Assembly (NCBI RefSeq): GCF_026127265.1
Contig: NZ_WWFG01000001.1
Location: 62,001 to 126,000, forward strand
Length of the DNA stretch: 64,000 nt
From: Nostoc sp. KVJ3
GTDB lineage: Bacteria; Cyanobacteriota; Cyanobacteriia; Cyanobacteriales; Nostocaceae
Direction of reading: 5' to 3'
Positions 35,697 through 45,946 of the stretch are shown here, piece after piece. Both the position numbers and the translations under genes were made by a program. The notes beneath the pieces were generated by a model. That model did no database searches. It was given only the letters and a program-made list of their open reading frames with translations, and had not been told where the DNA came from. The first letter of the stretch is position 1. The number at the start of each line of letters is the position of its first letter.

Positions 35697-37037
35697 CTAA
35701 AATTTCAGGTTATCGGCGCGGCTCATGGGTCGAGTTGGCTGATTTGCTGGCGGCTGGGCAAAGTTATTATTTGATAAAATTGCGATCGCTCTGGCATATT
35801 GGGGATCGCTCTTAGTTCCGATTAAATCGGGATTAGAAGCTAGTTGCCGCTCTTGTGCCTCTGTCAAATCTAGCTTGATATCTGGGGCAATTCCTTTATG
35901 ATTAATATCTGTTCCCGCCGGGGTGTAGTAATGGGCAATGGTGACAGCCAAACCGGAACCATCTGCGAGTTCATGAACGGACTGCACTAGGGCCTTACCA
36001 AAAGTTTGACCACCTACGACTACCGCTCGTTTATTATCCTTGAGTGCCCCTGTGAGGATTTCGCTAGCACTAGCTGAATTCCCATCTACTAAAACTGCTA
36101 AGGGACGATTTGTTAAAGCAGTGCGATTGGCTTTAGTTTCTTCAGTACCGCCCACTCGGTCTACTGTCTTGACAATTCCGCCATTGTCATACCACATTCG
36201 GGCAATTTCAATACTAGCTTGCAACAACCCGCCAGGATTTCCCCGTAAATCTAAGACATAAGAATCAACTTTCTTGCTGTTCAAATCGCGGATGGCTCGT
36301 TGCATTTGATCTGCGGCATGAGCGCTAAATTCCCGCAAACGGATATAACCGACGCGACGATTTCCTTCTTGTCTAAGGGTATAACGTACCGTTGGCACTT
36401 CAATACTTGCTCTCGTTAGCTTCAGTTCCAAGGCATTTTGCCCGGCTCGTCCTATTCGGAGCTTGATGGGACTACCCGCTTTGCCGCGAATTAATTTGGA
36501 AGCGTCATCTACTTTCATTTTGAGAGTAGATTTGCCGTCAATTGCCAAAATTTCATCACCTGCTTTGATTCCAGCTTTTAGGGCTGGAGAATTTTCTATA
36601 GCTTCAACAACAGTCAGCCGTTGAGTTTTTTCGTTTACTTCCATCCGCACGCCAATGCCAGAGACTTCGCCAGATGTTTGGCTAGTCAAGGCTTCAAACT
36701 GTTTGGGATCCATGAATCGAGTGTAAGGATCTCCCAACTTTTGTAAAGCTTCGCGGATAGCGGTGTATGCTTCTTCTCGGGAAGAATAGTCTTTGCTTAA
36801 GAGGCTTTGCCTGGTTGCTTGCCAATCTTGTTGATTAAATTTGCCATCAACATATTCATGATTCACCAGTTGCCACACTTGGTCAACTATCACTTTTGGA
36901 CTGTCTTGTAGGGCTAGAGCGGCACGGACACCACGAGTCCAAGCGGGGCCGAACACAGACATTGTAGCAGTTGTGGCGATCGCTCCACCAATCAAGGCTA
37001 CTTGGAGCGGTGAGTAACTTTTCGCAGATTGGTTCAT
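35697..37037 (-). CDS. C-terminal processing peptidase (S41 family, CtpA/B/C-like)
   Basis: A 446-residue serine endopeptidase of the tail-specific protease family; in cyanobacteria CtpA trims the D1 precursor of photosystem II in the lumen, and paralogues CtpB/CtpC act elsewhere. An N-terminal membrane/signal segment (about residues 10-28) is followed by a helical region, a PDZ domain at about 115-195 (GIGVRMEVNEKTQRLTVVEA, LKAGIKAGDEILAIDGK) and the S41 domain with GYIRLREFS, DLRGNPGG, and the Ser-Lys dyad region VDGNSASASEIL and GGQTFGKALVQ. The C-terminus is short and Pro-rich. It is complete from ATG 37037. I cannot decide between the paralogue names from sequence alone. Confidence 0.92.
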   Translation of the reverse strand: MNQSAKSYSPLQVALIGGAIATTATMSVFGPAWTRGVRAALALQDSPKVIVDQVWQLVNHEYVDGKFNQQDWQATRQSLLSKDYSSREEAYTAIREALQKLGDPYTRFMDPKQFEALTSQTSGEVSGIGVRMEVNEKTQRLTVVEAIENSPALKAGIKAGDEILAIDGKSTLKMKVDDASKLIRGKAGSPIKLRIGRAGQNALELKLTRASIEVPTVRYTLRQEGNRRVGYIRLREFSAHAADQMQRAIRDLNSKKVDSYVLDLRGNPGGLLQASIEIARMWYDNGGIVKTVDRVGGTEETKANRTALTNRPLAVLVDGNSASASEILTGALKDNKRAVVVGGQTFGKALVQSVHELADGSGLAVTIAHYYTPAGTDINHKGIAPDIKLDLTEAQERQLASNPDLIGTKSDPQYARAIAILSNNNFAQPPANQPTRPMSRADNLKF

Positions 37038-37346
37038 GTATATTAACTGGAATAATTGTGTTGTTGACAGTTTAGCAATCAGGCTTTCCAGAAATTTTTA
37101 AGTTTTTATACCCCAAACTAAGCTATGCGTCTTTCATCATTTTTATCGTTGAATTATGCCGAAAATACTGCATTATTAACAACCATTTCTCAGTTTGTTA
37201 GCCATCTCCGGAAGGCTATACTAAATATGTGACACTTTGATTAGCGTCATATTTGTACTTATTCATTACTTTTATAAGATAGCACTTTGATCGCTTAATT
37301 GCAGGACTGTTATGCAGCTATTAAATCAGGTTTTATTACCGAAGTC
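37038..37346. other. Divergent intergenic region (protease / YdcF-like)
   Basis: 309 bases between the divergently transcribed protease and YdcF-like genes. It should contain both promoters. A CGGAAGGCTATACTAAATATG segment looks like a -10 region (TATACT) for the plus strand at about 37219. No repeat or RNA gene is visible. Confidence 0.45.
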
Positions 37347-38045
37347 ATGAAACGTAAATTTACCAACAAATCATTAATTTCTATTAAAAAAAGTTGTGCT
37401 AATCTGTGGCAATTGTTACAAAAACTAACTGGTATCTTGTACTTTGTCTTGGGTACTTGGTTAATTTTTACCACTATAACCTTAGTTTTTGCTTCTTCGC
37501 AGCCAGTAGATGCCTTTTTTGTGCTTGGTGGCAGTATTCGTCGAGAAATTTATGTAGCTCAACAAGCAAAACAGTATCCGCAAACCCCAATTTTAATTTC
37601 TCATGGTTCCCCAGACCCCTGTATATGGTTAATTTTTCAGCCGGAACTAGTCGAGTTACAAAACATTTGGTTAGAAAAGTGCGCGAATTCCACCTTTGAA
37701 AATTTTTATTATGGTATTCCAATTTTACGGCGTTGGGGAGTACATAAAGTCATGTTGATTACCTCGCCAAGTCACTTACCCAGAGCTAAATGGATGGCCC
37801 AGATTCTCTTGGGCGCTCATGGTATTTGGGTAGAGCCGCAGATTGTTGAGGAGTCAGGTATTCCAGGAAATAATGAATCTTGGAGCAAAACTGGATTAGA
37901 TTTAACCCGTAGCCTGTTGTGGGCGATTTTAAGTCAGATTATTCAACCGCAGTGCTCAAATGTTACTAAACTTACTGAAGTAGATATGCAAGCTTGGGAG
38001 CATAGAGGTTTTCGTTGTGAACATCAAGGGGGTTTGGGAAAATAA
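37347..38045 (+). CDS. YdcF-like (DUF218) membrane-anchored protein
   Basis: A 232-residue protein with one N-terminal membrane segment (about residues 28-50; LTGILYFVLGTWLIFTTITL) and a DUF218/YdcF-type Rossmann-like domain: VDAFFVLGGSIRREIYVAQQ, PILISHGSPDPC, ENFYYGIPILRRWGVHKVML and TSPSHLPRAKWMAQ. The family includes proteins implicated in envelope or vancomycin-resistance phenotypes (SanA/ElyC), but the reaction is unsettled. I place the start at ATG 37347; the frame is open upstream to a TTG at 37299. The last 30 residues are charged. It is a single gene. Confidence 0.8.
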   Translation: MKRKFTNKSLISIKKSCANLWQLLQKLTGILYFVLGTWLIFTTITLVFASSQPVDAFFVLGGSIRREIYVAQQAKQYPQTPILISHGSPDPCIWLIFQPELVELQNIWLEKCANSTFENFYYGIPILRRWGVHKVMLITSPSHLPRAKWMAQILLGAHGIWVEPQIVEESGIPGNNESWSKTGLDLTRSLLWAILSQIIQPQCSNVTKLTEVDMQAWEHRGFRCEHQGGLGK

Positions 38046-38267
38046 GTGTTGAATGCTGTACATGGATGACGAGGCGTTTAATATTGAGTTATCAAAACCC
38101 TATCGCGAAGGGAAATGTCGCATTTCTGTAGAATGCGTAGCCGTCAGGCTTGTCGTCAGACATCGTCATCATTGCAGAAAACTGCATAATTAACGAATAT
38201 TCACTTATTTCTTATTTAAAGGTGCAGTTCTATTAGATACTCAAAGAATCTACATGAATAACACCTT

Positions 38268-41200
38268 ATGATAATTAAATACAGATTATACAAGTTTTTG
38301 CAGTTTGGATTGGCAGGTTTACTGGGTTGGTTAATTGTCAGTATTTTTACTGCTAAAACCCAAGCGCAGCAAAGTAATATCGTACCTGACAAGACACTTG
38401 GGGCTGAATCCTCACAAGTTATAGGTAACTTTCAGGGACAGCCCATAGAAGTAATTACTGGTGGTTCAACTCGCCAATTCAATCTATTTCACAGCTTTCA
38501 AGAATTTAATATCAGCACGGGACGGGCGGCGTATTTCTTTAGTCCTAGCGCAGATATCCAAAATATTCTGGCACGGGTAACGGGGAATAACCCTTCAAAA
38601 ATTTTGGGGACACTTGGCACATTTGGTAATTCTCGCCCGAATTTATTTTTGATAAATCCTAATGGGATTGTGTTTGGCAAAAATGCCAGTTTAGATGTAC
38701 AGGGTTCCTTTGTGGGGACAACTGCAAACGGAATTCAGTTTGGCAATCAAGGGGTTTTTAGTGCGACAAATCCCCAAGCTGTGCCGTTATTGACTATTAA
38801 TCCTTCGGTATTGCTGTTTAATCAAATCCAAGCAAATGGGGGAATTATTAATCAATCTCAAACACCTGTAGCGATTAATCCCATCGGTGGATATCTTACG
38901 GGTTTGCAAGTTGCTGATGGTAAAAGTTTGCTGCTTGTTGGTGGAAATATCAATATTGATGGTGGTGGAATTCAGGCTCATGGCGGAAATGTTGAATTAG
39001 CAGGTTTGGCTGCACCGGGAAATGTGGGATTGAATATTGCGGGTGATAATCTGGGTTTAGTTATACCTGAGAATGTGGAACGCGCCGATGTTTCGTTGAG
39101 TAATGGTGCAGAAGTGAATGTTCGCGGTGTGGGTGGCGGTAATATCGAAATTCAAGCTCGAAATGTAAATTTAGCAGGGCAAAGTAAACTAAAAGGGGGA
39201 ATAGATATAGGTTTAGGTACTCCAAATAGTCAAGGTGGAGATATTAATATTAATGCCACAGGAGATACAACGTTAATAGATAAAGGTTTCATCGCTAACG
39301 TAGTGCAAGAAAAAGCATTTGGTCAAGGTGGCGATATCAATATTACGACTGGAACATTGACATTACAAAATGCTGGACAAATCAATGCTAGTCTCTATGG
39401 ACAAGGTAATGCAGGAAATGTAAATATCAATGCTCAAGGTGCTGTTACTGTTGCAGGTCAAAAAGATGATTTGAATAGTGGAATTAGTAGCTTTGTATTC
39501 ACAGGAGCAACAGGTAATGGTGGTAATATCAATATCAAATCTAGCTATTTTACACTAAGCAATAATGCTTACCTTGATACTGATATTTTAGGACAAGGTA
39601 ATGGTGGTAATATTGAAATCACGACAGGTACGCTAAAAGCTACCAATGGAGGCGATATTCATAGCATTATCTTTGGCAAAGGAAACGCTGGGAATATCGG
39701 CATTAATGCCCTTGATAATATAGTCTTCGATACTAATAGCGATGTTAGTAGTAATGTGTTTAATGATGGCGTAGGTAACGGAGGAAATATTTACCTGAAA
39801 ACAGGTTCACTCTCGTTAACTAACGGCAGTGAAGTATCAACAAGTCTTTATGGACAAGGTAATGCCGGAAATATTACGGTCGAAGCTTCTGATAATGTTA
39901 AGCTAGATGGCGTTTTTATCGACGCGGGTAAGTTTGACCTTAATAATAAGAATTATGATTCGTATAGTGGTTTTAAAAGCAATTTAAACATTGGAGGTGT
40001 TGGAAAAGCAGGAAACATTCAAGTTACAACAGGATCGCTTTCTGTTACTAATGGTGCTGAAATATCTAGCTTTACTGCTGGAGTTGGAAATGCAGGAAAT
40101 ATCACTATTAATGCCCGCGATAATGTGACATTTTCGGGTTTTGGAGGGAGACAAAAAGATGGCAGTACAGTATCAAGTTTCGGTACTAATAATCCGATAG
40201 GTAATGGTGGTGAGATTCGCATCACTGCAAGTAATTTACTATTAAAAGATGGCGGACGATTAAATGCTAGTAACGACGGACAAGGAAATGGAGGTAATAT
40301 CTTTCTTGATGTTGCCAATACTATTACTTTTGATGGAATTGGCGGTAATGGTTTATACAGTGGTGCCAATACGGAAGGATACAATGGTAACGCCGGAAAT
40401 ATTCAAATTGAAACAGGATCGCTGTTTTTCACAAATGGCGGTGCAATATATTCTTCACATAGCGGAGAAAAAGGTAATGGTGGAAATATCACCATCAATG
40501 CTCGTGATAGCGTCAAAATTGATGGTGTCGTCAAGGGTGTAACTTTGAATAGTGGTCAAATTATTGATGCAAAGAGTGGTTTATTTAGTTTATTGCTGAG
40601 TGGTGAAGGTAAAGGAGGTGACATCGAAGTTACAACAGGATCACTTTCTGTTACTAACGGTGCAACCATTGCTGGAAACTCAGGTGGACAGGGAAATGGA
40701 GGCAATATCACCATCAATGCCCGTGATACAGTAACTTTGGATGGTGGGAAAAATAGTTTAATTACTTCCATAGGCAGTCCTACGGTAAGCAGTAGCACGG
40801 GTAACGCTGGGAATATTCGGATCAACGCCAGAGAATTATTTCTAAAAAATGGTGGTGAACTCGCCGCTTTTAGTAGTGGTCAAGGTGATAGTGGTAATAT
40901 CTTTATCGATACCCGCGATGCTGTAATTATCGATGGTACTACTGGCAATAAACCGACTGGCGTTTTTAGTGATTTGTTCGCTGGAGTTGGCAAAGGTGGG
41001 GATATTCAAATTACAACCAATTCCTTAACACTAAGCAACGGTGGACAACTTGCTGCTAGCAGTTTTGGCAAAGGTAATGCTGGTGACATTATAGTTAATG
41101 CTGGCGATGCTATTGGGATTGATGGTGTCGGTAGGAATGGAACTGCAAGCGGTGTTTTTACTACCTTAGAAGGTAAAGCTGAAGGTAGAGGAGGCAATAT

Positions 41201-42167
41201 TAACCTGACAGCAGTTTCTTTGTCTTTAACCAATGGTGGAATAGTTAATGCTAGTACTTCTTCTAAAGGTAATGCAGGTGATATTACCATTGATGCACGC
41301 GATCGCATTTTAATTGAGGGTGTTAGCCCCACAGGTTTTTCTAGCGGTGTTTTTAGTACAGTCAATCAAGGCGCTGTTGGCAATGGAGGTAATATTAACC
41401 TGACAACAGGTTCTTTATTTTTAAATCACGGGGGAATCAGTTCAAGCAGCTTTGGACAAGGGAAAGCTGGAGATATTAATATTAATTCTGTTTCTACAGC
41501 ACTTGATAACAAAGCAGCTATTGCAGCAATAACTAACTCTGGTGATGGGGGAAATATTAATTTAACTGCCAGCGAGCTTTTACTATTGCGTCGCGGTAGT
41601 CAAATTTCGACCACAGCAGGGACAGCGCAATCAGGTGGCAATGGTGGTAACATCGATATCAATTCAATATTTATCGTCGCCATCCCCAAAGAAAACAGCG
41701 ATATTGCAGCCAATGCCTTCACTGGAACAGGCGGGAATGTCAAAATAAAATCTGAAGGGATCTTTGGTATCGAGTCGCGCCCAAAGCCAACCGAAAAAAG
41801 TGATATTACCGCCAGTTCTGAATTAGGCGTTGCAGGTACCATTAGCATTAACGTACCCGATACCAGTTCTATTCAAAATAGCTTTACTGAATTATCCCCA
41901 GTTATTGACACTAACGCACTCATCGCTAATAGTTGCATTTCACGCGGCATTAAGCGACAAGAAAACTCTTTTACCATAACAGGTTCCGGCGCTTTGACTA
42001 CTAATCGCCCCGATGAAGATTTAGTTTCTACTTACAGCACTGGTGAAGTTAGAGGTGTAGAAACTACATCACATTCCTGGAAGAAAGGCGATCCGATTAT
42101 TGAACCACTTGGGTTATATCGGCTGAATAATGGGCAGTTGCTATTGAGTCGAGAATGTTCTAATTAA
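38268..42167 (+). CDS. Two-partner-secretion exoprotein (filamentous haemagglutinin type) 1
   Basis: This 1299-residue TpsA-type protein would be exported to the periplasm and then through an outer-membrane TpsB pore. It has a signal peptide ending near QAQQ (about residue 35) and a TPS/haemagglutinin N-terminal domain (about 40-170) with FHSFQEFNISTGRAAYFF and NPNGIVFGKNASLDVQGSF. A long right-handed beta-helix follows, built from repeats like GNGGNINIT..GSLSLTNGA, and a conserved cyanobacterial C-terminal region with PTEKSDITASSELGVAG, NSCISRG and KKGDPIIEPLGLYRLNNGQ. Its role is probably adhesion or surface coating. The start is ATG 38268; a five-codon ORF (38254-38271) overlaps it as ATGA. 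Its paralogue is at 46029-49334. Confidence 0.92.
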   Translation: MIIKYRLYKFLQFGLAGLLGWLIVSIFTAKTQAQQSNIVPDKTLGAESSQVIGNFQGQPIEVITGGSTRQFNLFHSFQEFNISTGRAAYFFSPSADIQNILARVTGNNPSKILGTLGTFGNSRPNLFLINPNGIVFGKNASLDVQGSFVGTTANGIQFGNQGVFSATNPQAVPLLTINPSVLLFNQIQANGGIINQSQTPVAINPIGGYLTGLQVADGKSLLLVGGNINIDGGGIQAHGGNVELAGLAAPGNVGLNIAGDNLGLVIPENVERADVSLSNGAEVNVRGVGGGNIEIQARNVNLAGQSKLKGGIDIGLGTPNSQGGDININATGDTTLIDKGFIANVVQEKAFGQGGDINITTGTLTLQNAGQINASLYGQGNAGNVNINAQGAVTVAGQKDDLNSGISSFVFTGATGNGGNINIKSSYFTLSNNAYLDTDILGQGNGGNIEITTGTLKATNGGDIHSIIFGKGNAGNIGINALDNIVFDTNSDVSSNVFNDGVGNGGNIYLKTGSLSLTNGSEVSTSLYGQGNAGNITVEASDNVKLDGVFIDAGKFDLNNKNYDSYSGFKSNLNIGGVGKAGNIQVTTGSLSVTNGAEISSFTAGVGNAGNITINARDNVTFSGFGGRQKDGSTVSSFGTNNPIGNGGEIRITASNLLLKDGGRLNASNDGQGNGGNIFLDVANTITFDGIGGNGLYSGANTEGYNGNAGNIQIETGSLFFTNGGAIYSSHSGEKGNGGNITINARDSVKIDGVVKGVTLNSGQIIDAKSGLFSLLLSGEGKGGDIEVTTGSLSVTNGATIAGNSGGQGNGGNITINARDTVTLDGGKNSLITSIGSPTVSSSTGNAGNIRINARELFLKNGGELAAFSSGQGDSGNIFIDTRDAVIIDGTTGNKPTGVFSDLFAGVGKGGDIQITTNSLTLSNGGQLAASSFGKGNAGDIIVNAGDAIGIDGVGRNGTASGVFTTLEGKAEGRGGNINLTAVSLSLTNGGIVNASTSSKGNAGDITIDARDRILIEGVSPTGFSSGVFSTVNQGAVGNGGNINLTTGSLFLNHGGISSSSFGQGKAGDININSVSTALDNKAAIAAITNSGDGGNINLTASELLLLRRGSQISTTAGTAQSGGNGGNIDINSIFIVAIPKENSDIAANAFTGTGGNVKIKSEGIFGIESRPKPTEKSDITASSELGVAGTISINVPDTSSIQNSFTELSPVIDTNALIANSCISRGIKRQENSFTITGSGALTTNRPDEDLVSTYSTGEVRGVETTSHSWKKGDPIIEPLGLYRLNNGQLLLSRECSN

Positions 42168-42220
42168 TGTTACACATCTGCTTTTGCTGCTTGTTTGCAT
42201 GCAGTATATATATGGAGAAA

Positions 42221-42262
42221 CGGTAATTCATGAATTACCGCTACTTTAGAACTTTTTTGCGT
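42221..42262. repeat. Perfect palindrome and lone repeat end after exoprotein 1
   Basis: The gap 42168-42472 (305 bases) has no gene. It holds a perfect 20-bp palindrome, CGGTAATTCATGAATTACCG (42221-42240), followed 15 nt later by TGCGTAAGTCCT, a lone end of the ACTTACGCA repeat family. The hairpin may shape the 3' end of the exoprotein mRNA. Confidence 0.6.
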
Positions 42263-42472
42263 AAGTCCTGGTAATTAATAATCTCCTCTCAACATTATTT
42301 GCAGTTTTCTGTATAGGTGAGATATTCATCTCCAATTAAAATAGGCGGAGACTTCAAAGATAACGTTTAGAAGAGTACTGAATTGAAAAATCACTCACAA
42401 GGCACAAAGTAGCTTTCAGTGCTAATCAATACTCAGTAAAAGCTGAAAAAAACTTTTAATTTGGATGAAATT

Positions 42473-43183
42473 ATGGTAGGGATAAGTTTGAAAGAACATC
42501 AATTTTATGGACATTTACCAGTGGAAAAAAGACTGGGTATTCTTGTTGTCGATGACCATCAATTAATTTTGACTGGTACTCTTGATGTCTTAAGTCGAGA
42601 GTATCCCGAAGCTGCTCTTGTTAAAGCTCAGACGGTAAAAGAAACACTTTCTCAACTTCAATATTATCAGTTTGACTTGATTGTAATGGATTTATCAATT
42701 CCCTATCAGCAAGGAGAAACAGCAGAGATTGATACCGGAATTAAGCTGTTGCAAACTTTGCTTAATGAATATCCCCATCAGAATTTTATCGTCCAAACTA
42801 GTTATATGAAGGTGTTAATCAGAATTAAACATGAGATTGATAATCATCAAGGTGGTTTTGCGATCGCAGACAAAGGATTACCCGAAAAAGAAATGCTGAT
42901 GCGGGTTAATTTAGCCCTTCATGGTGCAACTCACACCAAAGACATCAAAAGCGGGATCGAACTCAAACCCGAATGGTTGGATGTGTTGCGGTTGGCTTTT
43001 GAAGAGAGTTTGACAGATAAGGCGATCGCTGAAAGAATGTATAAATCAGAACGAGCAGTACGGACTTACTGGACGAAGATTCAGGATGTTTTAGGGGTGT
43101 ATCCTGAAGACTGCAAGCAAAGTGGTAAGAATATGCGAATTCTCACCGAAATTCGTTCTCGCGAAGAAGGCTTAATTGATTAA
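42473..43183 (+). CDS. NarL-like response regulator paired with the CHASE2 kinase
   Basis: A 236-residue regulator with a receiver domain (Asp27/Asp28 acidic pair, phospho-acceptor Asp73 in LIVMDLSIPYQQ, Lys in FAIADKGLPEKEM) and a C-terminal helix-turn-helix (LTDKAIAERMYKSERAVRTY). The receiver carries a short insertion after Asp73 (QQGETAEIDTG). The start is ATG 42473; an in-frame TTG lies at 42461. It is 27 bp upstream of the histidine kinase gene, so the two form an operon and very likely a cognate pair. The flanking exoprotein genes are the obvious candidate targets. Confidence 0.88.
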   Translation: MVGISLKEHQFYGHLPVEKRLGILVVDDHQLILTGTLDVLSREYPEAALVKAQTVKETLSQLQYYQFDLIVMDLSIPYQQGETAEIDTGIKLLQTLLNEYPHQNFIVQTSYMKVLIRIKHEIDNHQGGFAIADKGLPEKEMLMRVNLALHGATHTKDIKSGIELKPEWLDVLRLAFEESLTDKAIAERMYKSERAVRTYWTKIQDVLGVYPEDCKQSGKNMRILTEIRSREEGLID

Positions 43184-43210
43184 TCCGCCAAAAATTAATT
43201 TGGAAGTTAG

Positions 43211-45103
43211 ATGAGAAGGAGAACCTGGAATCGCATTTACAAAGAATTTGGTCTATGGTGGCTGGCTGCACCTCCTGGCATCATAGTGCTGATTGTGACG
43301 ATCTCGATCAGAATAGCAGGAGGAATGCAATATTGGGAATGGATGCTTCTGGATACGATGTTACATCTGCGTCCGGTGGAAAAACATGATGAACGTGTAG
43401 TAATTGTGGGTATCGACGAAAAAGATATTGAATGGGTTAAGCAATATCCAATTCCAGATCAAAAGATTGCAGAGTTACTCACCAAGCTGGAAACTTATAA
43501 ACCGCTAGCGATTGGGCTGGATATCTTCAAAAATGTTCCCATAGAACCTGGTGGCAAACAACTCGCACAGGTATTGCGGTCAAATTCTAATATTATTGGG
43601 ATTGAAAAAATTTTACCCCCCAACGAAACTTTACCACCCCAGAGTTTGCCACCTGAACGAGTAGGATTTGTGGATTTACTTAATGATGAGGATAGCAAAA
43701 ATCGACGTTATTTGTTATATACGGCGAATAGTAAGAATCTTAATGAAGATAAATATTCCTTAGCATTGCGGTTAGTTATTAAGTATTTAAATGCGCAGAG
43801 AATTAACTTAGAAACGGGAAAAAATGACCCGAATACAATCATGATTCGGGGGATTGAATTACCCCGAATTACTCCGAATTTTGGCGGATACGTTAGGGCT
43901 GATGATGGGGGATTGTCAATTTTAATTAACTTTCGCAACAGCAATCAACCTTTTGATGTTGTGTCACTGCGCGATGTTTTCAATGGGAAAGTTGATGTAA
44001 AATCGTTGCGCGATCGCATTGTGTTAGTTGGCAACCGCAACCTGAGTACTGGTGATGTTATTTATACATCTGCTTTGCCTAACTTAAAATTAAGCGGTCA
44101 AATTTATGGTATAGACTATCATGCTCATGTCATCAGTCAAATTCTTAGTACCGTAATAGATAATCGCCCAATGTTGCACAGTTGGGGAGATATTGCAGAA
44201 TATGTATGGATATTGATTTGGGGTTTTTTGCCAATTACTATAGGACGGCTTACCCAATCTGTTTGGAGAAATATACTTGGTGTAAGTGTAGCAGGATTTT
44301 GTCTATTTGGCTGCGGATATATAATGCTGTGGGTGTGGGGTGTATGGATTCCTGTAGCACCGGGTTTACTTGTTTTAGCTGTGAATGGGGTAGGTTTGAG
44401 TGCTTTTGCCTTTTACCAGCATGATAAATTCTTGCGATCGCAAATTAAGGAACGTCAAAATACTATTGACCACACTTTTAGTATAATTCACAATGGCCCT
44501 TTGCAAACCCTCGCTTATGGATTAAAGCACATGCGTGCTGAAGATATCCCCTACGAGCAATTGCTAAAGCAATTTGAAAAACTTGATTGGGAAATTCGAG
44601 AAATTGGTGAATTTCTCAAACTCGAAGCATTGACTACAGAAGAAAGTTTGCGTTTAGGTAGCGGATTAATACTAGAATTAAATCGACCGCTTCACGATTT
44701 ATTATATGAAGTTTATTCTAGTACCTTAGAACGTAAAGATTTTGAAACCTTTAAAACATTAAAAGTTAAAATTAGAAATTTTGACCCAATTGATGATAAA
44801 TATTTATGTATGGAAGACAAACGCGGAATTTGTCTATTTTTGGAAGAAGCATTGTGTAATGTGGGCAAACATGCTCAAGGAGTCAAGCGTGTTGAAGCAT
44901 CAGGTGTTTATAGTTCAGATAAGTACAAATTGTCCGTTAAAGACAATGGTTCAGGAATTACATCAAAGTTAGAAAATAAAGGTACAAAGCATTCCAAAGT
45001 CCTTGCTAAACAATTAAGAGGAGAATTTCGACGAGAATCATTTTCTCCTCGCGGGACTATCTGCGAACTTAGTTGGAAACTTAAGAAAGAATTTGAGTTT
45101 TGA
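43211..45103 (+). CDS. CHASE2-domain sensor histidine kinase
   Basis: The 630-residue membrane sensor begins with a membrane segment (about residues 13-32). A large extracytoplasmic CHASE2 domain follows (about 35-310; LRPVEKHDERVVIVGIDEKD, RDRIVLVGN), then three further membrane segments (about 320-400) and a NarX/DesK-type kinase domain: phospho-acceptor His427 in IIHNGPLQTLAYG and an ATP-binding domain with FLEEALCNVGKHAQGVKR and VKDNGSG. It senses an unknown signal outside the membrane and should phosphorylate the NarL-type regulator encoded just upstream. Adjacent CHASE2, DUF928 and haemagglutinin-type genes recur in cyanobacteria, which supports a shared function. Start ATG 43211. Confidence 0.9.
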   Translation: MRRRTWNRIYKEFGLWWLAAPPGIIVLIVTISIRIAGGMQYWEWMLLDTMLHLRPVEKHDERVVIVGIDEKDIEWVKQYPIPDQKIAELLTKLETYKPLAIGLDIFKNVPIEPGGKQLAQVLRSNSNIIGIEKILPPNETLPPQSLPPERVGFVDLLNDEDSKNRRYLLYTANSKNLNEDKYSLALRLVIKYLNAQRINLETGKNDPNTIMIRGIELPRITPNFGGYVRADDGGLSILINFRNSNQPFDVVSLRDVFNGKVDVKSLRDRIVLVGNRNLSTGDVIYTSALPNLKLSGQIYGIDYHAHVISQILSTVIDNRPMLHSWGDIAEYVWILIWGFLPITIGRLTQSVWRNILGVSVAGFCLFGCGYIMLWVWGVWIPVAPGLLVLAVNGVGLSAFAFYQHDKFLRSQIKERQNTIDHTFSIIHNGPLQTLAYGLKHMRAEDIPYEQLLKQFEKLDWEIREIGEFLKLEALTTEESLRLGSGLILELNRPLHDLLYEVYSSTLERKDFETFKTLKVKIRNFDPIDDKYLCMEDKRGICLFLEEALCNVGKHAQGVKRVEASGVYSSDKYKLSVKDNGSGITSKLENKGTKHSKVLAKQLRGEFRRESFSPRGTICELSWKLKKEFEF

Positions 45104-45197
45104 GATTTTATCAAGGAAAGAATTAAGTATGAGTTTAGAAATTAAAAACGAATAACTTAATAAAGTTTCAATAACCCTATAATCAACAGCATTTACC

Positions 45198-45929
45198 ATG
45201 AGTCATCAACATTTTGGATTTTTGCAAAATAACCGTAGACTTACAAGCTTAGTTGTAGGTGCGGTTTTTGTTATGACAGCAGTTCCAGCATTTGCTGAGT
45301 TTAAACCACGCGATCGCAAACCCGCTAGCGGATATTCCCGTGCGGGTGGTTCGCGTGGATGTCCCAGTAGCGTCGGTATCCCTCTGATGCAGCTTGCACC
45401 TCAGACATTTATCGGTAAAACGGCTTCCACGCGTCCGATGTTAGCTTGGTATATGTCAAGTTCCCAAAACGTGCGATTCCGATTAGCTGAATCAAATTCA
45501 ACCAACAACCCTAAACAAATTGGTGAAGTTAAAGAAATACCAACAATAATCGGGATTAATAAGCTAAAACTTCCCGTTGATTACCCCGAACTCACAGTGG
45601 GTAAAACATATTTATGGCAAATCTCAATTGACTGTGGAAACGACACGATTGTAAGACGAGCAGAATTTACTGTCATAAATCCTGAATCACTGGCTAAAAA
45701 ACAATTAACTAGTATTCCAGAAGGCGTAAATTATTATGCTGAAAACGATCTGTGGTATGAAGCACTGGAAGAAGCGTTAAAAGGAAGTGATAATGGTAAA
45801 CTAGGGCACACTGGGGCAAGTTTAGTTAAAAACCTTGCAGAGTCCGAAATATTGATAGGTAAAGACGCAGAACAAAAAAATACTCAGCAACGCATCGAAT
45901 ACCTCCAGAAGATTGCCAGCGATCGCTAA
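45198..45929 (+). CDS. DUF928 exported protein
   Basis: A 243-residue protein with a clear signal peptide (LTSLVVGAVFVMTAVPAFA, cleavage near residue 34) and a DUF928 domain: GGSRGCPSSVGIPLMQLAPQ near the N-terminus, the WYMSSSQNVRFRLAE strand, YPELTVGKTYLWQISIDCGN, and a helical C-terminus with DLWYEALEEALKG. The Cys pair (CPSS and DCGN) may form a disulfide. DUF928 proteins are periplasmic, of unknown function, and often encoded with CHASE2 proteins and TPS exoproteins. It follows the kinase gene by 94 bp and precedes exoprotein 2, so it is probably part of the same unit. Start ATG 45198. Confidence 0.88.
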   Translation: MSHQHFGFLQNNRRLTSLVVGAVFVMTAVPAFAEFKPRDRKPASGYSRAGGSRGCPSSVGIPLMQLAPQTFIGKTASTRPMLAWYMSSSQNVRFRLAESNSTNNPKQIGEVKEIPTIIGINKLKLPVDYPELTVGKTYLWQISIDCGNDTIVRRAEFTVINPESLAKKQLTSIPEGVNYYAENDLWYEALEEALKGSDNGKLGHTGASLVKNLAESEILIGKDAEQKNTQQRIEYLQKIASDR

Positions 45930-45946
45930 TTAGAAAATGATGATTT

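Noticed and set aside
40019..41848. Minus-strand Pro/Ala/Leu-rich frames inside exoprotein 1 and similar ones inside exoprotein 2
   Set aside because: They mirror the Gly/Asn-rich beta-helix codons and have no start-site support.
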